This document shows, piece after piece, positions 17,769-25,963 of a stretch of DNA of 64,000 nt. Origin of the DNA: an uncultured Bacteroidota bacterium (lineage in GTDB: Bacteria > Bacteroidota > Bacteroidia > Chitinophagales > Chitinophagaceae); contig CAIVEH010000216.1 of assembly GCA_903904855.1 (NCBI GenBank), positions 1 to 64,000 on the forward strand, given 5' to 3'. The notes beneath the pieces are model-generated. The model ran no database searches. It worked only from the letters and a program-made list of their open reading frames with translations, and was not told where the DNA came from. Position 1 is the stretch's first letter, and every line of letters starts with the position of its first letter. Both the position numbers and the translations under genes were made by a program.

Positions 17769-17833
17769 CAAATTACAAAACTCAAATTCCATGTTACCAA
17801 TTCCAAATAACTTAAAACAAATTCCTGGATGAG

Positions 17834-18328
17834 GTGATTACCGGGATAGTAAAATATAATGAGCCACTTGAAGTGGAGGAGTTGCAGTTCCTGGAGAAAA
17901 AGGCGGCAACCGACAGGTCGAACTATTATAGGGTTTTCCAGGTAATGATGATTGGTAGTTTTGTGATACCCTTTGCCGGTGCATGGTACCGGGCAATAGA
18001 TGGAATGGAGGATGCATTTTCACCGCTTCGCTATTTCGCTACAGCAGGGGTTTTGGTTACCTTATCATCTGTTTCTACCTATATTGCCTACCGAACCTAT
18101 CTCAGAAAGGTAAGGCTTGATATCAGGGATAAAACCAAGACTATTGAGAAAAGCCACATTATGAAGAAGGTGCATATAGCAACAAAAGATACCTACCATT
18201 TTTATATTGATTCGGCAATAAAACTGAGTATAGAAGTGAAACTGGAAGACTACCTGCTTATGAATACCGGCGATGAGGTAAGTATTGAGTATGCAACACA
18301 CTCAAAGGAATATCTGGGGTATTTTTAG
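17834..18328 (+). CDS. Putative two-TM membrane protein
   Basis: This 164-residue protein starts at GTG 17834; no in-frame ATG is available because a stop lies at 17813-17815. Two hydrophobic segments, VFQVMMIGSFVIPFAGAWY (about 33-51) and YFATAGVLVTLSSVSTYIAY (about 66-85), form a hairpin. A basic stretch and a soluble beta-rich tail (HIATKDTYHFYIDSAIKLSIEVKLEDYLLMNTGDEVSIEY) follow. I know no specific function. It lies 65 bp after the peptidase gene on the same strand, across a stretch of low-complexity spacer repeats. Confidence 0.6.
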   Translation: MITGIVKYNEPLEVEELQFLEKKAATDRSNYYRVFQVMMIGSFVIPFAGAWYRAIDGMEDAFSPLRYFATAGVLVTLSSVSTYIAYRTYLRKVRLDIRDKTKTIEKSHIMKKVHIATKDTYHFYIDSAIKLSIEVKLEDYLLMNTGDEVSIEYATHSKEYLGYF

Positions 18329-18351
18329 TAACTGTTTTTCAAGATTAGTTC

Positions 18352-18368
18352 TATACTTTTGAAGTATA
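18352..18368. repeat. Short palindrome related to the REP-like elements
   Basis: TATACTT-TTG-AAGTATA shares the core ACTTTTGAAGT with the palindromes at 13248 and 32751, but has different and still complementary arms. It could be a decayed or compensated family member, or a coincidence. Confidence 0.35.
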
Positions 18369-18407
18369 CAATGGCAATTGTAAATTGTAAACTGCCAACT
18401 GTAAATT

Positions 18408-19538
18408 ATGTTATTCAGCAATGTCGTAGGCCAGCAGCTGGCAAAGAATGGTTTATTGAAAATGTGGCACAACAATGTGTTTCCACATGCGCTGCTTATT
18501 GTGGGCGCTGAGGGTACCGGCGGACTACCCATGGCGCTGGCTTTAGCTCAATATATCTTTTGTGAAAACAAAACTGAAACAGATGCCTGTGGCTATTGTG
18601 CGGGTTGCAGCAAAGCCTCAAAACTGGAACATGCCGATCTGCACCTGAGCTTTCCTTCTATTACTCCAAAGTCGGGCAAGGCAATGAGCAGGTTGTATAT
18701 ACAGGAGTTCAGGGAGTTTGTAAAACAATCGCCATATGGCACTACCTACGACTGGCTGCAGCACATTAATGCCGAAAACAAGCAGGGAAACATTACTGCT
18801 GAAGAGTGCCGCGAAATAATAGAATCGCTTAACCTGAAATCGTATGAAGGCGGCAAAAAGGTGTTGCTGATGTGGCGGCCCGAATACCTGGGCAGAGAAG
18901 GCAATATACTGCTGAAACTGATTGAAGAGCCACCTGCTGATACGATACTGATACTTATAGCTGAAAATACCGAAGATATTCTGCCTACCATCCGCTCTCG
19001 TACACAGGATATTAAACTGGCACCGATAGGCGCAACAGATATTGCAGATGCCCTTGTAACCCGCATGGACACAGAACCCAGAAGGGCAGCCCAGATAGGC
19101 CATATAGCCATGGGCAGTTATACCGAAGCCCTGCGATTGCTGCGGCATACTGAAAATGACCTTTTCCCTGATGTGCGGAATCTGTTTAATTCTATTTTCA
19201 CCAAAGATGGCCTGGGTATAGGCAGGTTTGCCGATGAATGGTCGAAGGCGGGCAGGGAGCAGCAGAAGAATTTTCTGCATTACATCATTCAACTACTGGA
19301 GCAGGCTGTAAGGGTTCGTTACCGGCCCGATGTGGTTAAAGAATTACCTGATGCTGAAGCTCAGTTTGTTCAGAAGCTTGCAGCTACCAAAATCACTTTC
19401 GAGGGATTCGGGCTAATGTCGCAGGCAATATCTGATACCATATTTTATATAGAGCGAAATGCACACTCAAAGACACAGCTTCATGCAATGGCAATAAGAT
19501 TGCAATACATTATCAAAGGCCAGCCAGTGCCCGCTTAG
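18408..19538 (+). CDS. holB: DNA polymerase III delta' subunit
   Basis: This is the clamp-loader subunit of the chromosomal replicase. The 376-residue protein starts MLFSNVVGQQLAKNGLLKMW...PHALLIVGAEGTGGL. The P-loop position lacks the Lys of GKT, consistent with delta' being a non-hydrolysing AAA+ protein. A four-cysteine zinc module (C-x9-C-x2-C-x2-C around DACGYCAGC) follows, then KVLLMWRPEYLGREGNILLKLIEEPP (the sensor/SRC region with NxLLKxLEEPP) and TIRSRTQDI. It is monocistronic and convergent with the glycosyltransferase operon. Confidence 0.9.
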   Translation: MLFSNVVGQQLAKNGLLKMWHNNVFPHALLIVGAEGTGGLPMALALAQYIFCENKTETDACGYCAGCSKASKLEHADLHLSFPSITPKSGKAMSRLYIQEFREFVKQSPYGTTYDWLQHINAENKQGNITAEECREIIESLNLKSYEGGKKVLLMWRPEYLGREGNILLKLIEEPPADTILILIAENTEDILPTIRSRTQDIKLAPIGATDIADALVTRMDTEPRRAAQIGHIAMGSYTEALRLLRHTENDLFPDVRNLFNSIFTKDGLGIGRFADEWSKAGREQQKNFLHYIIQLLEQAVRVRYRPDVVKELPDAEAQFVQKLAATKITFEGFGLMSQAISDTIFYIERNAHSKTQLHAMAIRLQYIIKGQPVPA

Positions 19539-19607
19539 GTGATTATTCTTTGCGACTCTGTTTCAATCTTCCCTTTATAAAGCGTACTCTACCTGAAGGA
19601 CTAATTT

Positions 19608-20618
19608 TTAAGATACCAACAGGCTTACCAATCTGTCTACCTCATTTCTGGTTTTTATCTTTGACTCCGGTAGTTCAGAAGTAAGGGCTTTAATAACGGA
19701 TACAGCTATCGAAACCTTATCCATTGGAGCAAACACAAGGCTTGGCACCACCACATCGTGCACATAATCCATATTGCTGGCTATAACCTTCATGCCGCTG
19801 TCCACAGCCTCTATAAGTGGCAGCCCGAAGCTTTCCATTACTGAAGGGAAAATGAGGAAGGGGCATGTGAAATACAGCTCCCTGGGGTCAACATAAACAT
19901 GGTTCACAATCCTTGCCCCACGTGCGTTCAGCTCATTCATACGTGCAATATATTGCGGGCCTGTAGCATCAATGGTCAGATGTAGTTTTGGCGTAAATCC
20001 TTTCTCCAGCAGGTACTCCCAGGCATCGAATAGGGTAGTATGATTTTTTTGTGGGGATGGGTTGCTGATAAAAACAAATTCATCCTTCACCCGTTCATTG
20101 AAAGGCTTGTGCCCGCCAATGTATTTTCTGTCGTCATAGAAAGGTATCTGCAGGCAATGAGCTGTATCTTTTAATCCCAGGCCGGTGAGTTCCTGAACCA
20201 TGTGGGGTGTCTGAACTATATAATAATCAGTATTCTTATTGAACAGTTTTATGACCAGGTATTTCGCATACAGCTTTAGATATTTCGAATTGAATTTCTG
20301 TTTGGGCGCTTCAAGCAATTTCTGGTTATGCGAATAAGTATATACCGGTACTTTCAGTTTCAGTGGGGGCGGGGTATTGGCGAAGCAAAAAACCTTTGAG
20401 TAGTCATTCCTGCGAAGTTTATAAAACCGTATACGGTCTGCCATTTTATTAGGGATGACAATAAAGTTTTTATTGAGTGCAGCTGGCTTATCAAAACGGG
20501 GATCGAGCAGAAAAAAGAAATCATCTTTTTCCGGCCGTTCCAGTATTTTTTCAATCAGGTATTGCAGCAGCACTGCTCCTCCACCTTTGTTGATATACAA
20601 TGCATCAATTAGTATCAT
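19608..20618 (-). CDS. Glycosyltransferase family 1-like protein
   Basis: This is a GT-B fold glycosyltransferase of 336 residues. The N-terminus reads MILIDALYINKGGGAVLLQYLIEKIL. The C-terminal nucleotide-sugar half includes FVFISNPSPQKNHTTLFDAWEYL, HLTIDATGPQ and the conserved acceptor FPSVMESFGLPLIEA, which carries the E-x7-E motif of GT4-type enzymes. It is the third and last gene of a minus-strand operon with 21745 and 20634, 15 bp after the preceding gene. It likely works in surface polysaccharide synthesis; donor and acceptor are not inferable. Confidence 0.85.
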   Translation of the reverse strand: MILIDALYINKGGGAVLLQYLIEKILERPEKDDFFFLLDPRFDKPAALNKNFIVIPNKMADRIRFYKLRRNDYSKVFCFANTPPPLKLKVPVYTYSHNQKLLEAPKQKFNSKYLKLYAKYLVIKLFNKNTDYYIVQTPHMVQELTGLGLKDTAHCLQIPFYDDRKYIGGHKPFNERVKDEFVFISNPSPQKNHTTLFDAWEYLLEKGFTPKLHLTIDATGPQYIARMNELNARGARIVNHVYVDPRELYFTCPFLIFPSVMESFGLPLIEAVDSGMKVIASNMDYVHDVVVPSLVFAPMDKVSIAVSVIKALTSELPESKIKTRNEVDRLVSLLVS

Positions 20619-20633
20619 TCAGCTTTATTTGGA

Positions 20634-21740
20634 TTAATCTTTCACCCAAGGAATCCCTGGTTTCTCCTTTTTATTATAAACACAATCCATTATCTTCAGA
20701 AAATAGCTGGCGCCACCAGCACCGCTCAGCGCTTTATTGGCCCAATCAATAATTTGTGTGTGGCTGGCATAAGAGTCTTGCTGCAGCATTTTGCCAATTG
20801 CTGTCCTGCAACTATCCTCATTTGCCCAATCAAATGTAACACCATTAACCCCGTCTTTTATTACCCAGCTCACCCCGCAAATATTGCTGCAGATAGCCTT
20901 CAGTCCGTTCAGTAACCCCTCGCTGATAATAACACCCCAGCCATCTTTTTGCGTGCTGGGCAATACAACCCAGTCATAGTGGGCATACCTTTCCAGCAGT
21001 TCTTCATGATTGAGGAAAGGGTGAATTGTAATTTTATTTTCAACGTGGTTTTTTATTGCCAGCTGTTTTATCTGTTTCTCATCTGGTCCGGTACCATAAA
21101 GGTCAAGGGTGAAGTTGCTTTTTCCGGAGTTTATAAGCTGCTCTGCAAACCTGTAAATCCCTTTGCCAGGCTCCAGCCTGCCAGCATAAATTATACGCCG
21201 TAGCTCCTTATCGTTTTTTGTTTTTTCAGGTGCAGGAATCAAACTGATAAAATAGGCCCAAGGAAAAATATAGTCCTTATTAAAGCCAAGTTGTTCATAT
21301 TGCGCTACTCCTTTTTTTCCTATTGCCAGTACAAACTGTATGTGCTTTGAATACCTCAGCTTGTAATACTTGTATTTAATGCCCCGCAACCATCCTGTTA
21401 TATTGGCAGGGTTGTAGGGTTCTGTCATTATCCCGATCCTGCATTTTTGATTGATACATTCGTCAAATGCAGCCGATATCATTCGCCCAACCTTAATACC
21501 ACCCATAACATGCACCGCATCTTTATGCTCCTTCACCATTGTGGTGATGGCATTTTTATCCGGAGACCTGATTATTTCCACATGCTCTATAACCGGTACC
21601 TCCCAGCCCATATTTTTCCTGTAGGGTGTTATATCTTCTTCCACCACCAGCACTACCCGGCAATCTGGCAACAGTGCCAGAGCCTCCAGAAATGCCTTCT
21701 GGTGTATGCTGATAATCCCCTGCCAGAAAATAAATACCAT
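20634..21740 (-). CDS. Glycosyltransferase family 4-like protein
   Basis: This is a GT-B glycosyltransferase of 368 residues. Its C-terminal Glycos_transf_1 domain begins with RRIIYAGRLEPGKGIYRFAEQL, followed by LDLYGTGPDEKQIKQLAI and LPSTQKDGWGVIISEGLLNG, containing the catalytic-type E. The N-terminal domain reads MVFIFWQGIISIHQKAFLEALALL and HVMGGIKVGRMISAAF. It is the middle gene of the three-gene operon, 4 bp from the upstream gene. Confidence 0.87.
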   Translation of the reverse strand: MVFIFWQGIISIHQKAFLEALALLPDCRVVLVVEEDITPYRKNMGWEVPVIEHVEIIRSPDKNAITTMVKEHKDAVHVMGGIKVGRMISAAFDECINQKCRIGIMTEPYNPANITGWLRGIKYKYYKLRYSKHIQFVLAIGKKGVAQYEQLGFNKDYIFPWAYFISLIPAPEKTKNDKELRRIIYAGRLEPGKGIYRFAEQLINSGKSNFTLDLYGTGPDEKQIKQLAIKNHVENKITIHPFLNHEELLERYAHYDWVVLPSTQKDGWGVIISEGLLNGLKAICSNICGVSWVIKDGVNGVTFDWANEDSCRTAIGKMLQQDSYASHTQIIDWANKALSGAGGASYFLKIMDCVYNKKEKPGIPWVKD

Positions 21741-21744
21741 AGTC

Positions 21745-22728
21745 CTATTTTGTTGCCAGTTCCTGATATACAGCCAGGTACTGTTCTGCTATTATTTTGT
21801 AATCATATTTAGCTGCATTCTCTCTGCCCCTCGCCACCACATCATCATACAGTTTCTTATCCAGCAATGATAGTATTGCATCCCTTATTTCAACAGGTTT
21901 ATTGGGATCTACCAATACCGCCGAGTCTTTACCAAGTTCCAGCATAGCCCCTATGTTACTGGTAATAACGGGTCGGCCAACACATTGTGCCTCCACAATA
22001 GGCATACCGAAACCTTCATAATGAGAGGCCATAAACAGCACATCGCAGGCCACATAACGCTGGTAAACCTCTTCATCACTTAAGCCGCTGAAAACAGTAT
22101 GTGCAATATTAAATGCTTTCAGTTTTTCCAATTCATCGTGTGCCGGCCAGCCAATAATATTGAGGTGAAAATTTGTCCCTTTTGCAGCTTCAATAAGATT
22201 ATCCAGGTTTTTATGTTTGCCCGTGCCCATCATCAGGATAACCGGAGGTGAATTCAATTTTTCTTTTGCCGAAAACCGGAATACTTTTTTCACCGGGTCG
22301 GGTATTATCCTGATTCTATCTTCTGGAAAGTGAAAATATTTAATCAGTTTTTGTTTGGTGAAATCGGAAACAACGGTAACAATATCAACTTGTTTAAGCG
22401 GCAGGTAAAACCAGAATAAATGATAAACCAGTTTAACAAGTTTGGAATGTACAGGGTTTTCATAAAAGCCGAGATCATGCACAGTAAGAATTGTTTTCTT
22501 TCCCCTCAACCCCATAGCCAGGAAATTTACATCACCTGTAATATGGTTTATTTCACTGGCAAACTTCCCTGCCCTCCTTGTATTCTGCAACCTTGTAAGG
22601 GTGGCATCGCAATAAAAATCCTTTATCTCCACTCTGTCCTGCAGGCACTCTTTTACAGACCTGAATATGCCTTCTATCGAAAGACCTGTTTTCCTTGGTT
22701 CCCTGTAAAAATGTGTTACGCTCAGCAT
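21745..22728 (-). CDS. Glycosyltransferase family 4-like protein
   Basis: This 327-residue glycosyltransferase is the first gene of the operon. Features include the N-terminal acceptor domain (MLSVTHFYREPRKTGLSIEGIFRSV), the middle HITGDVNFLAM and ILTVHDLGFYENPVH, and the C-terminal donor domain PPVILMMGTGKHKNLDNLIEAAK with MASHYEGFGMPIVEAQCVGRPVI, which holds the E-x7-E motif. Three adjacent GT-B enzymes with 4- and 15-bp gaps suggest a short pathway adding successive sugars to one glycan. No flippase or polymerase is adjacent. Confidence 0.87.
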   Translation of the reverse strand: MLSVTHFYREPRKTGLSIEGIFRSVKECLQDRVEIKDFYCDATLTRLQNTRRAGKFASEINHITGDVNFLAMGLRGKKTILTVHDLGFYENPVHSKLVKLVYHLFWFYLPLKQVDIVTVVSDFTKQKLIKYFHFPEDRIRIIPDPVKKVFRFSAKEKLNSPPVILMMGTGKHKNLDNLIEAAKGTNFHLNIIGWPAHDELEKLKAFNIAHTVFSGLSDEEVYQRYVACDVLFMASHYEGFGMPIVEAQCVGRPVITSNIGAMLELGKDSAVLVDPNKPVEIRDAILSLLDKKLYDDVVARGRENAAKYDYKIIAEQYLAVYQELATK

Positions 22729-22925
22729 GGCAATTCTATCGTGGTTTTAATCAGGTTGCCCATGGATTGGCAATAATTTGCAGTAAAAATAACCTATTTG
22801 CCCAAGTAATAAAATCAGGATTTAAACAATAATTATGCAGGTGGCTGAAATGTTTCGGTGATGAATAAACAAACAACCTGGTTATTTTAGCCGGTTTGCT
22901 TTTTCTTATGGAAAATTAGGGGAGG

Positions 22926-23471
22926 ATGTGTCTTTCTAATAAACACATTACTATGGCTGATATGATAGTTTCGCAAAAATGCGGCAGGCGCAAAGTGCAT
23001 ACACCCCGCATAGATTTTACCCCAATGGTTGACCTTGGGTTTATACTCATTACCTTCTTTATCTACACCACAACCATTGCCAAGCCGGGATCACTAGAGA
23101 TTAATATGCCAGCTAAGGAAGCTTCAGGTGAGATAAATGTATATGCCGATACAAGTACCATAACGCTGATACCCGCCGGCAATCACAAAGTGGCCTTTTA
23201 TAAAGGTGCATTCAACGAACTGGAACCACTGAATAACAAGCCAGTAAATGAAGTGAGAGATATGCTAACTGCAATGAAAAAACAGCTTGCTGATCTGCCT
23301 CTTACTTTACCGCTTCAAGCTCATAAACTACATGTGATCATAAAGCCAAATGACAACTGCAAATATGAAGATGTGGTGCAGCTGCTTGATGTTATGAACC
23401 TGGTTGGCGTGCCTTATTATGCACTGGTAGATATAACAAAAGAAGAAAAGCTACAGGCTGATAATTTTTAG
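22926..23471 (+). CDS. ExbD-type biopolymer transport protein
   Basis: This is an inner-membrane ExbD/TolR family protein, normally part of the ExbB-ExbD-TonB energy transducer. It has a cytoplasmic N-terminus with the Bacteroidota pattern RIDFTPMVDLGFILITFFIYTTTIAKPG; the D of PMVDLGF is the proton-path aspartate. A periplasmic domain containing VIIKPNDNCKYEDVVQLLDVMNLVGV follows. The start is ambiguous among in-frame ATGs at 22926, 22953 and 22962. No exbB is adjacent, so partners must be encoded elsewhere. Confidence 0.87.
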   Translation: MCLSNKHITMADMIVSQKCGRRKVHTPRIDFTPMVDLGFILITFFIYTTTIAKPGSLEINMPAKEASGEINVYADTSTITLIPAGNHKVAFYKGAFNELEPLNNKPVNEVRDMLTAMKKQLADLPLTLPLQAHKLHVIIKPNDNCKYEDVVQLLDVMNLVGVPYYALVDITKEEKLQADNF

Positions 23472-23515
23472 GTATTTGTACTAAACTTTGAAAGTGTGGG
23501 ACAACCTGATGATTC

Positions 23516-24288
23516 CTATTCTTTAATAATCCTCTTGTTAATTATTTCGCCCTTAGTATCCCGGATCCGCAGGATATATGTACCTGGCATTAGCGATTTG
23601 GTAGCTACAACTTCCTTATTTGAATTGATTTTATCTGAAAATAGTTCCTGGCCCAGTAAATTGAACAGGCTATAAAAACAGCCGGATGCATTTTCAATGG
23701 TAATATTATATTTCGCCGGATTGGGGTATACTATTATCGAAGTGTTCAGATTCAATCGTTGAATACTAAGTGTGTTTATTCTGGATGCGATTGTTTTTTC
23801 AGTTATAGCTTTGCCACAAGTATTGCTGGTTGTGATGACACAGGTTACTGAATCATTATCTCTTAGTGTGTAGCTGGTGAAAGATATATCGGTCGCTCCG
23901 GCAATGTACGTTTTATTTATAATCCACTGATAGGCAACCGGACCAGATGATCCTGAAACAGAAGCTGTATAAGTAACTGGTTGGCCATAAAATACATTGG
24001 TGTCGGGGTTTGCAGTAATGGTTACAATGGGAATTGATGGGAGTTCAAGTGTCAGTTGGGTGCTGTTGCTCACAGTATCAGGTGTAGCACAATGGGCATT
24101 ACTTTTAAGAATTACTTTTACGATATCCCCAATTGCGGGAGTATAACTAAATTTCTGATCTGCAGAAATATGCAGACCATTTACAAGCCATGTATAGGCA
24201 GGAGCCGAACCACCATTTATTGAAACAGGAGTGAAAGTGGCTACTGAGCCAGTACAAAGGGTGTCGCCCGGGCTTACTGATATATTTA
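23516..24288 (-). pseudogene. 3' half of a T9SS adhesin gene interrupted by a transposon
   Basis: This is the C-terminal 254 residues of a secreted protein. They comprise two Ig-like/PKD modules (SVSPGDTLCTGSVATF...AYTWLVNG and ...NTCGKAITEK) and a Por/type A T9SS sorting domain (IIVYPNPAKYNITIEN...LLGQELFS...LMPGTYILRIRD...KRIIKE). There is no signal peptide and no ATG. The open frame continues into the transposon end and reaches a stop at about 24420. The coding sequence resumes at 27641 in the same frame and strand. Before insertion the gene encoded about 1,523 residues. The fragment is probably not expressed. Confidence 0.88.
24281..24288. repeat. Target site duplication, left copy
   Basis: TATATTTA directly flanks the left terminal inverted repeat. 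The identical octamer flanks the right end at 27641-27648. Eight base pairs is the duplication size known for IS1595-family elements. Confidence 0.88.
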
Positions 24289-24314
24289 CGCAATGATATA
24301 CCATACGCACCAAT
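24289..24314 (+). repeat. Left terminal inverted repeat
   Basis: It reads CGCAATGATATAC then CATACGCACCAAT. It differs from the right repeat only at positions 2, 14 and 16. Confidence 0.88.
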
Positions 24315-24387
24315 GCGCTGGTAACATTTGTATAAATATAGTGAACAAATTCTTTGCCTGATAATTGATTTTTGTGGTGGTTTAAGA

Positions 24388-24418
24388 TTTGTCGGATACC
24401 TTGTTTTGAGTATATTTA
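24388..24418 (+). promoter_or_regulatory. Promoter of the DUF1737 cargo gene
   Basis: TTTG (24388-24391), a 19-bp spacer and TATATTTA (24411-24418; one mismatch to TAnnTTTG) end 4 nt before the ATG at 24423. Confidence 0.55.
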
Positions 24419-24422
24419 CAGT

Positions 24423-24614
24423 ATGGAAATAAAACCAACTGAATATATAATAGTACAAGCAGACACAGCACCTGATTTAGCCAAAGCTGTAACAGCAAAG
24501 ATGAAAGAGGGTTTTCAACCTTTCGGCAATATTGTTTCCGATACAGAGTACCGAGAGAATAAATTCGGTGACGAATTAGAAATACCTGTATTGCTGCAAG
24601 CGATGATCAGGTAG
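24423..24614 (+). CDS. DUF1737 family small protein
   Basis: This 63-residue protein, MEIKPTEYIIVQADTAPDLAKAV...MKEGFQPFGNIVSD...PVLLQAMIR, fits the DUF1737 pattern. That pattern is a short strand Y.V, a helix of the L...V...L..GW.P.G type, and a final strand ending YxQAMxR/K. The Trp of GW is Phe here. Its biochemical role is unknown. The frame opens upstream at 24372, but the ATG at 24423 sits right after a promoter. It is cargo gene 1 of the transposon, tail-to-tail with 24617-24763 with a 2-bp gap. Confidence 0.72.
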   Translation: MEIKPTEYIIVQADTAPDLAKAVTAKMKEGFQPFGNIVSDTEYRENKFGDELEIPVLLQAMIR

Positions 24615-24616
24615 TC

Positions 24617-24763
24617 TTAAATATCTATTTTGGCATCCCGTTCTTCAGATTTTCTGTATCGCTTTTTCATTCTTATATCTCGTATGTCCCCTGATATTTT
24701 TGCGAGATAATAAACAATTGCGCTGTAAAAAGCCGCATCAAGTATTAAATGTAAGTTCCCCAT
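24617..24763 (-). CDS. 48-residue single-pass membrane peptide (transposon cargo)
   Basis: The minus-strand frame runs from ATG 24763 to TAA 24617. It has a hydrophobic N-terminal helix (LHLILDAAFYSAIVYYLAKIS, residues 4-24) followed by a strongly charged tail (DIRDIRMKKRYRKSEERDAKIDI). A small hydrophobic peptide with a basic tail resembles type I toxins or small regulatory membrane proteins, but that is inference only. It is tightly packed against the convergent DUF1737 gene, which supports it being a real gene in a compact cargo. Confidence 0.5.
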   Translation of the reverse strand: MGNLHLILDAAFYSAIVYYLAKISGDIRDIRMKKRYRKSEERDAKIDI

Positions 24764-24789
24764 AACGGTAAATTTTTAGTTCTACCTCC

Positions 24790-24818
24790 AAAAAGCATCC
24801 TGTTTTTCAGGAATGCTA
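24790..24818 (-). terminator. Terminator of the 25213-24816 cargo operon
   Basis: On the minus strand, AGCATTCCTG-AAAAA-CAGGATGCT-TTTT forms a hairpin with one bulged base followed by T residues. The stop codon TAG of the secreted-protein gene is inside the stem. Confidence 0.75.
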
Positions 24819-25208
24819 CTTAAAAAGTTTCGGGAGTACAACACCCATTTTATTTCTTACAATTTCCATAATCACAAGTGCGGAGGCTGCTTTCTGACCA
24901 TCATAGTCGGTCTCCTGACTGAGTTTTTTATAACAGGATATTACTTCTTGAATACTACCCTCATCTTTTTTATCCAGCTTTGATTTGATCGCATCGAATG
25001 CCTTTTGCGCTTGGCAAGCATCTCTATAAGCAGCTTGTTCCATTTGTTCCGACAAATTTACATCATCTAAATGCTGCAATGATTGATTAAGCAGCATACC
25101 TGTATTAAACAGATTGGTACAGAGCAAATATGCATTTACCTGTGATTTTGTTTGTGCATTACCAGAAAAGCACAAACACAGTAATACTGTTGTTAGTAGC
25201 TGTTTCAT
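24816..25208 (-). CDS. Putative secreted helical protein (transposon cargo)
   Basis: This 130-residue protein has a signal peptide (MKQLLTTVLLCLCFSGNAQT) and an all-helical mature part with three cysteines (LLCTNLF, RDACQAQ, VISCYKK). I recognise no family. It is the second gene of a two-gene minus-strand unit, 4 bp from 25213-25476, and is closed by a terminator at its stop. A periplasmic immunity- or inhibitor-like role is imaginable but unsupported. Confidence 0.65.
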   Translation of the reverse strand: MKQLLTTVLLCLCFSGNAQTKSQVNAYLLCTNLFNTGMLLNQSLQHLDDVNLSEQMEQAAYRDACQAQKAFDAIKSKLDKKDEGSIQEVISCYKKLSQETDYDGQKAASALVIMEIVRNKMGVVLPKLFK

Positions 25209-25212
25209 GGTT

Positions 25213-25476
25213 CTAAATTTTAAGTAGTTGAATTGCAGCAGAAATTATTTTTATCTGTGCCGTATTTAGCGAATACTGATTTAGGTGTTTCTCTTTAACT
25301 ATGAAACCTTTTTTAATTAAATCCTTATCCACGACTTTTAGAGGAAGCACTTCATCCGCATATAATTTATTCAGTCGTTCTATTTTGGAATAATTGGATT
25401 CTATTAATTTAAGTACCTTGATACTGTTTGATACATCCCTTTTACTGATGTTTACCAGCCTGTTTTTACGACCCAT
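25213..25476 (-). CDS. Small basic protein of unknown function (transposon cargo)
   Basis: This 87-residue protein (MGRKNRLVNISKRDVSNSIKVLKLIESNYSKIERLNKLYADEV...KEKHLNQYSLNTAQIKIISAAIQLLKI) is predicted helical and basic at the N-terminus. It has no signal peptide and may be a small nucleic-acid-binding or regulatory protein. It is 4 bp upstream of the secreted-protein gene, so the two are surely co-transcribed. I cannot assign a domain. Confidence 0.58.
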   Translation of the reverse strand: MGRKNRLVNISKRDVSNSIKVLKLIESNYSKIERLNKLYADEVLPLKVVDKDLIKKGFIVKEKHLNQYSLNTAQIKIISAAIQLLKI

Positions 25477-25600
25477 TTGGTTTGTTATTTATGAATTATT
25501 AAATAGTTTTTGTACACGGGTTGAAAACCCTTAATTCAGGGTGGCTTATCCATGTACGGATAGCTAAATAATATTTCACAAACCTTATCCAAATAAAATA

Positions 25601-25731
25601 GCGTAACTGACGTTCTCCCGCTATCGTAGGTTTACCACAACCCATTTACGCAAAAGACACAGTTACGCCATAGCTGGCGTACCATAAGTCAATGCGTTGC
25701 GTAAATGGTCAATTGTGGTAATTCACGATAG
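25601..25731. repeat. 131-bp region with two incompatible long pairing schemes
   Basis: Scheme 1 is a long hairpin: CTATCGT (25621-25627) with ACGATAG (25725-25731), TACCACAA (25633-25640) with TTGTGGTA (25713-25720), CCATTTACGCAA (25642-25653) with TTGCGTAAATGG (25697-25708), and an apical ACGCCA-TAGC-TGGCGT (25665-25680). Scheme 2 is GCGTAACTG (25601-25609) with CAGTTACGC (25660-25668), which crosses scheme 1 and uses part of the apical hairpin. This is far too much complementarity for chance. It may be a pseudoknotted RNA, a switch, or a single-stranded DNA recombination site. Confidence 0.7.
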
Positions 25732-25760
25732 CAACACCTTTGTTTACAATACTAAACTTC

Positions 25761-25898
25761 TTACTGCTTTTGTTTATTCAATAGCTTTTCCTTTTTTCTA
25801 AGTTCATCTAATTGTTTGTGTGTCATATGCGGGGTATGGGCAGCTAAACTAATAGCAGCCCTGAAAGCCATCGGCTTTTGGTTTACCTTCTTTGCCAT
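25761..25898 (-). CDS. 45-residue basic peptide (transposon cargo)
   Basis: The minus-strand frame runs from ATG 25898 to TAA 25761: MAKKVNQKPMAFRAAISLA, then AHTPHMTHKQLDELRKKEKLLNKQKQ. It is rich in Lys, Gln and Arg with a C-terminal coiled-coil-like helix. A perfect TACCTTTG promoter box (25933-25940) lies about 34 bp upstream, between it and the transposase gene. It might be a DNA-binding accessory of transposition; there is no direct evidence. Confidence 0.5.
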   Translation of the reverse strand: MAKKVNQKPMAFRAAISLAAHTPHMTHKQLDELRKKEKLLNKQKQ

Positions 25899-25932
25899 AT
25901 CATTCTGATTAATGGTATTGCATTGCATACTT

Positions 25933-25940
25933 CAAAGGTA
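25933..25940 (-). promoter_or_regulatory. -7 promoter box for the 45-residue peptide gene
   Basis: The minus-strand TACCTTTG matches TAnnTTTG perfectly. Confidence 0.5.
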
Positions 25941-25963
25941 GTATTTCAACTGCAATACAGAAA

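Noticed and set aside
24281..24289. A 9-bp target duplication TATATTTAC
   Set aside because: The ninth base also begins the left terminal repeat when both ends are aligned at full length (26 bp), so an 8-bp duplication is the consistent reading and suits the IS1595 family.
24147..24458. 103-codon minus-strand frame across the left transposon end
   Set aside because: It is in a different frame from the adhesin fragment, crosses the transposon boundary and has no protein-like pattern.
25601..25668. Possible integron attC site (GCGTAAC...GTTACGC resembles R''/R' boxes)
   Set aside because: Each box has a mismatch to RYYYAAC/GTTRRRY, the interior has no L''/L' hairpin with extrahelical bases, and no integron integrase or further cassettes of this kind are present.
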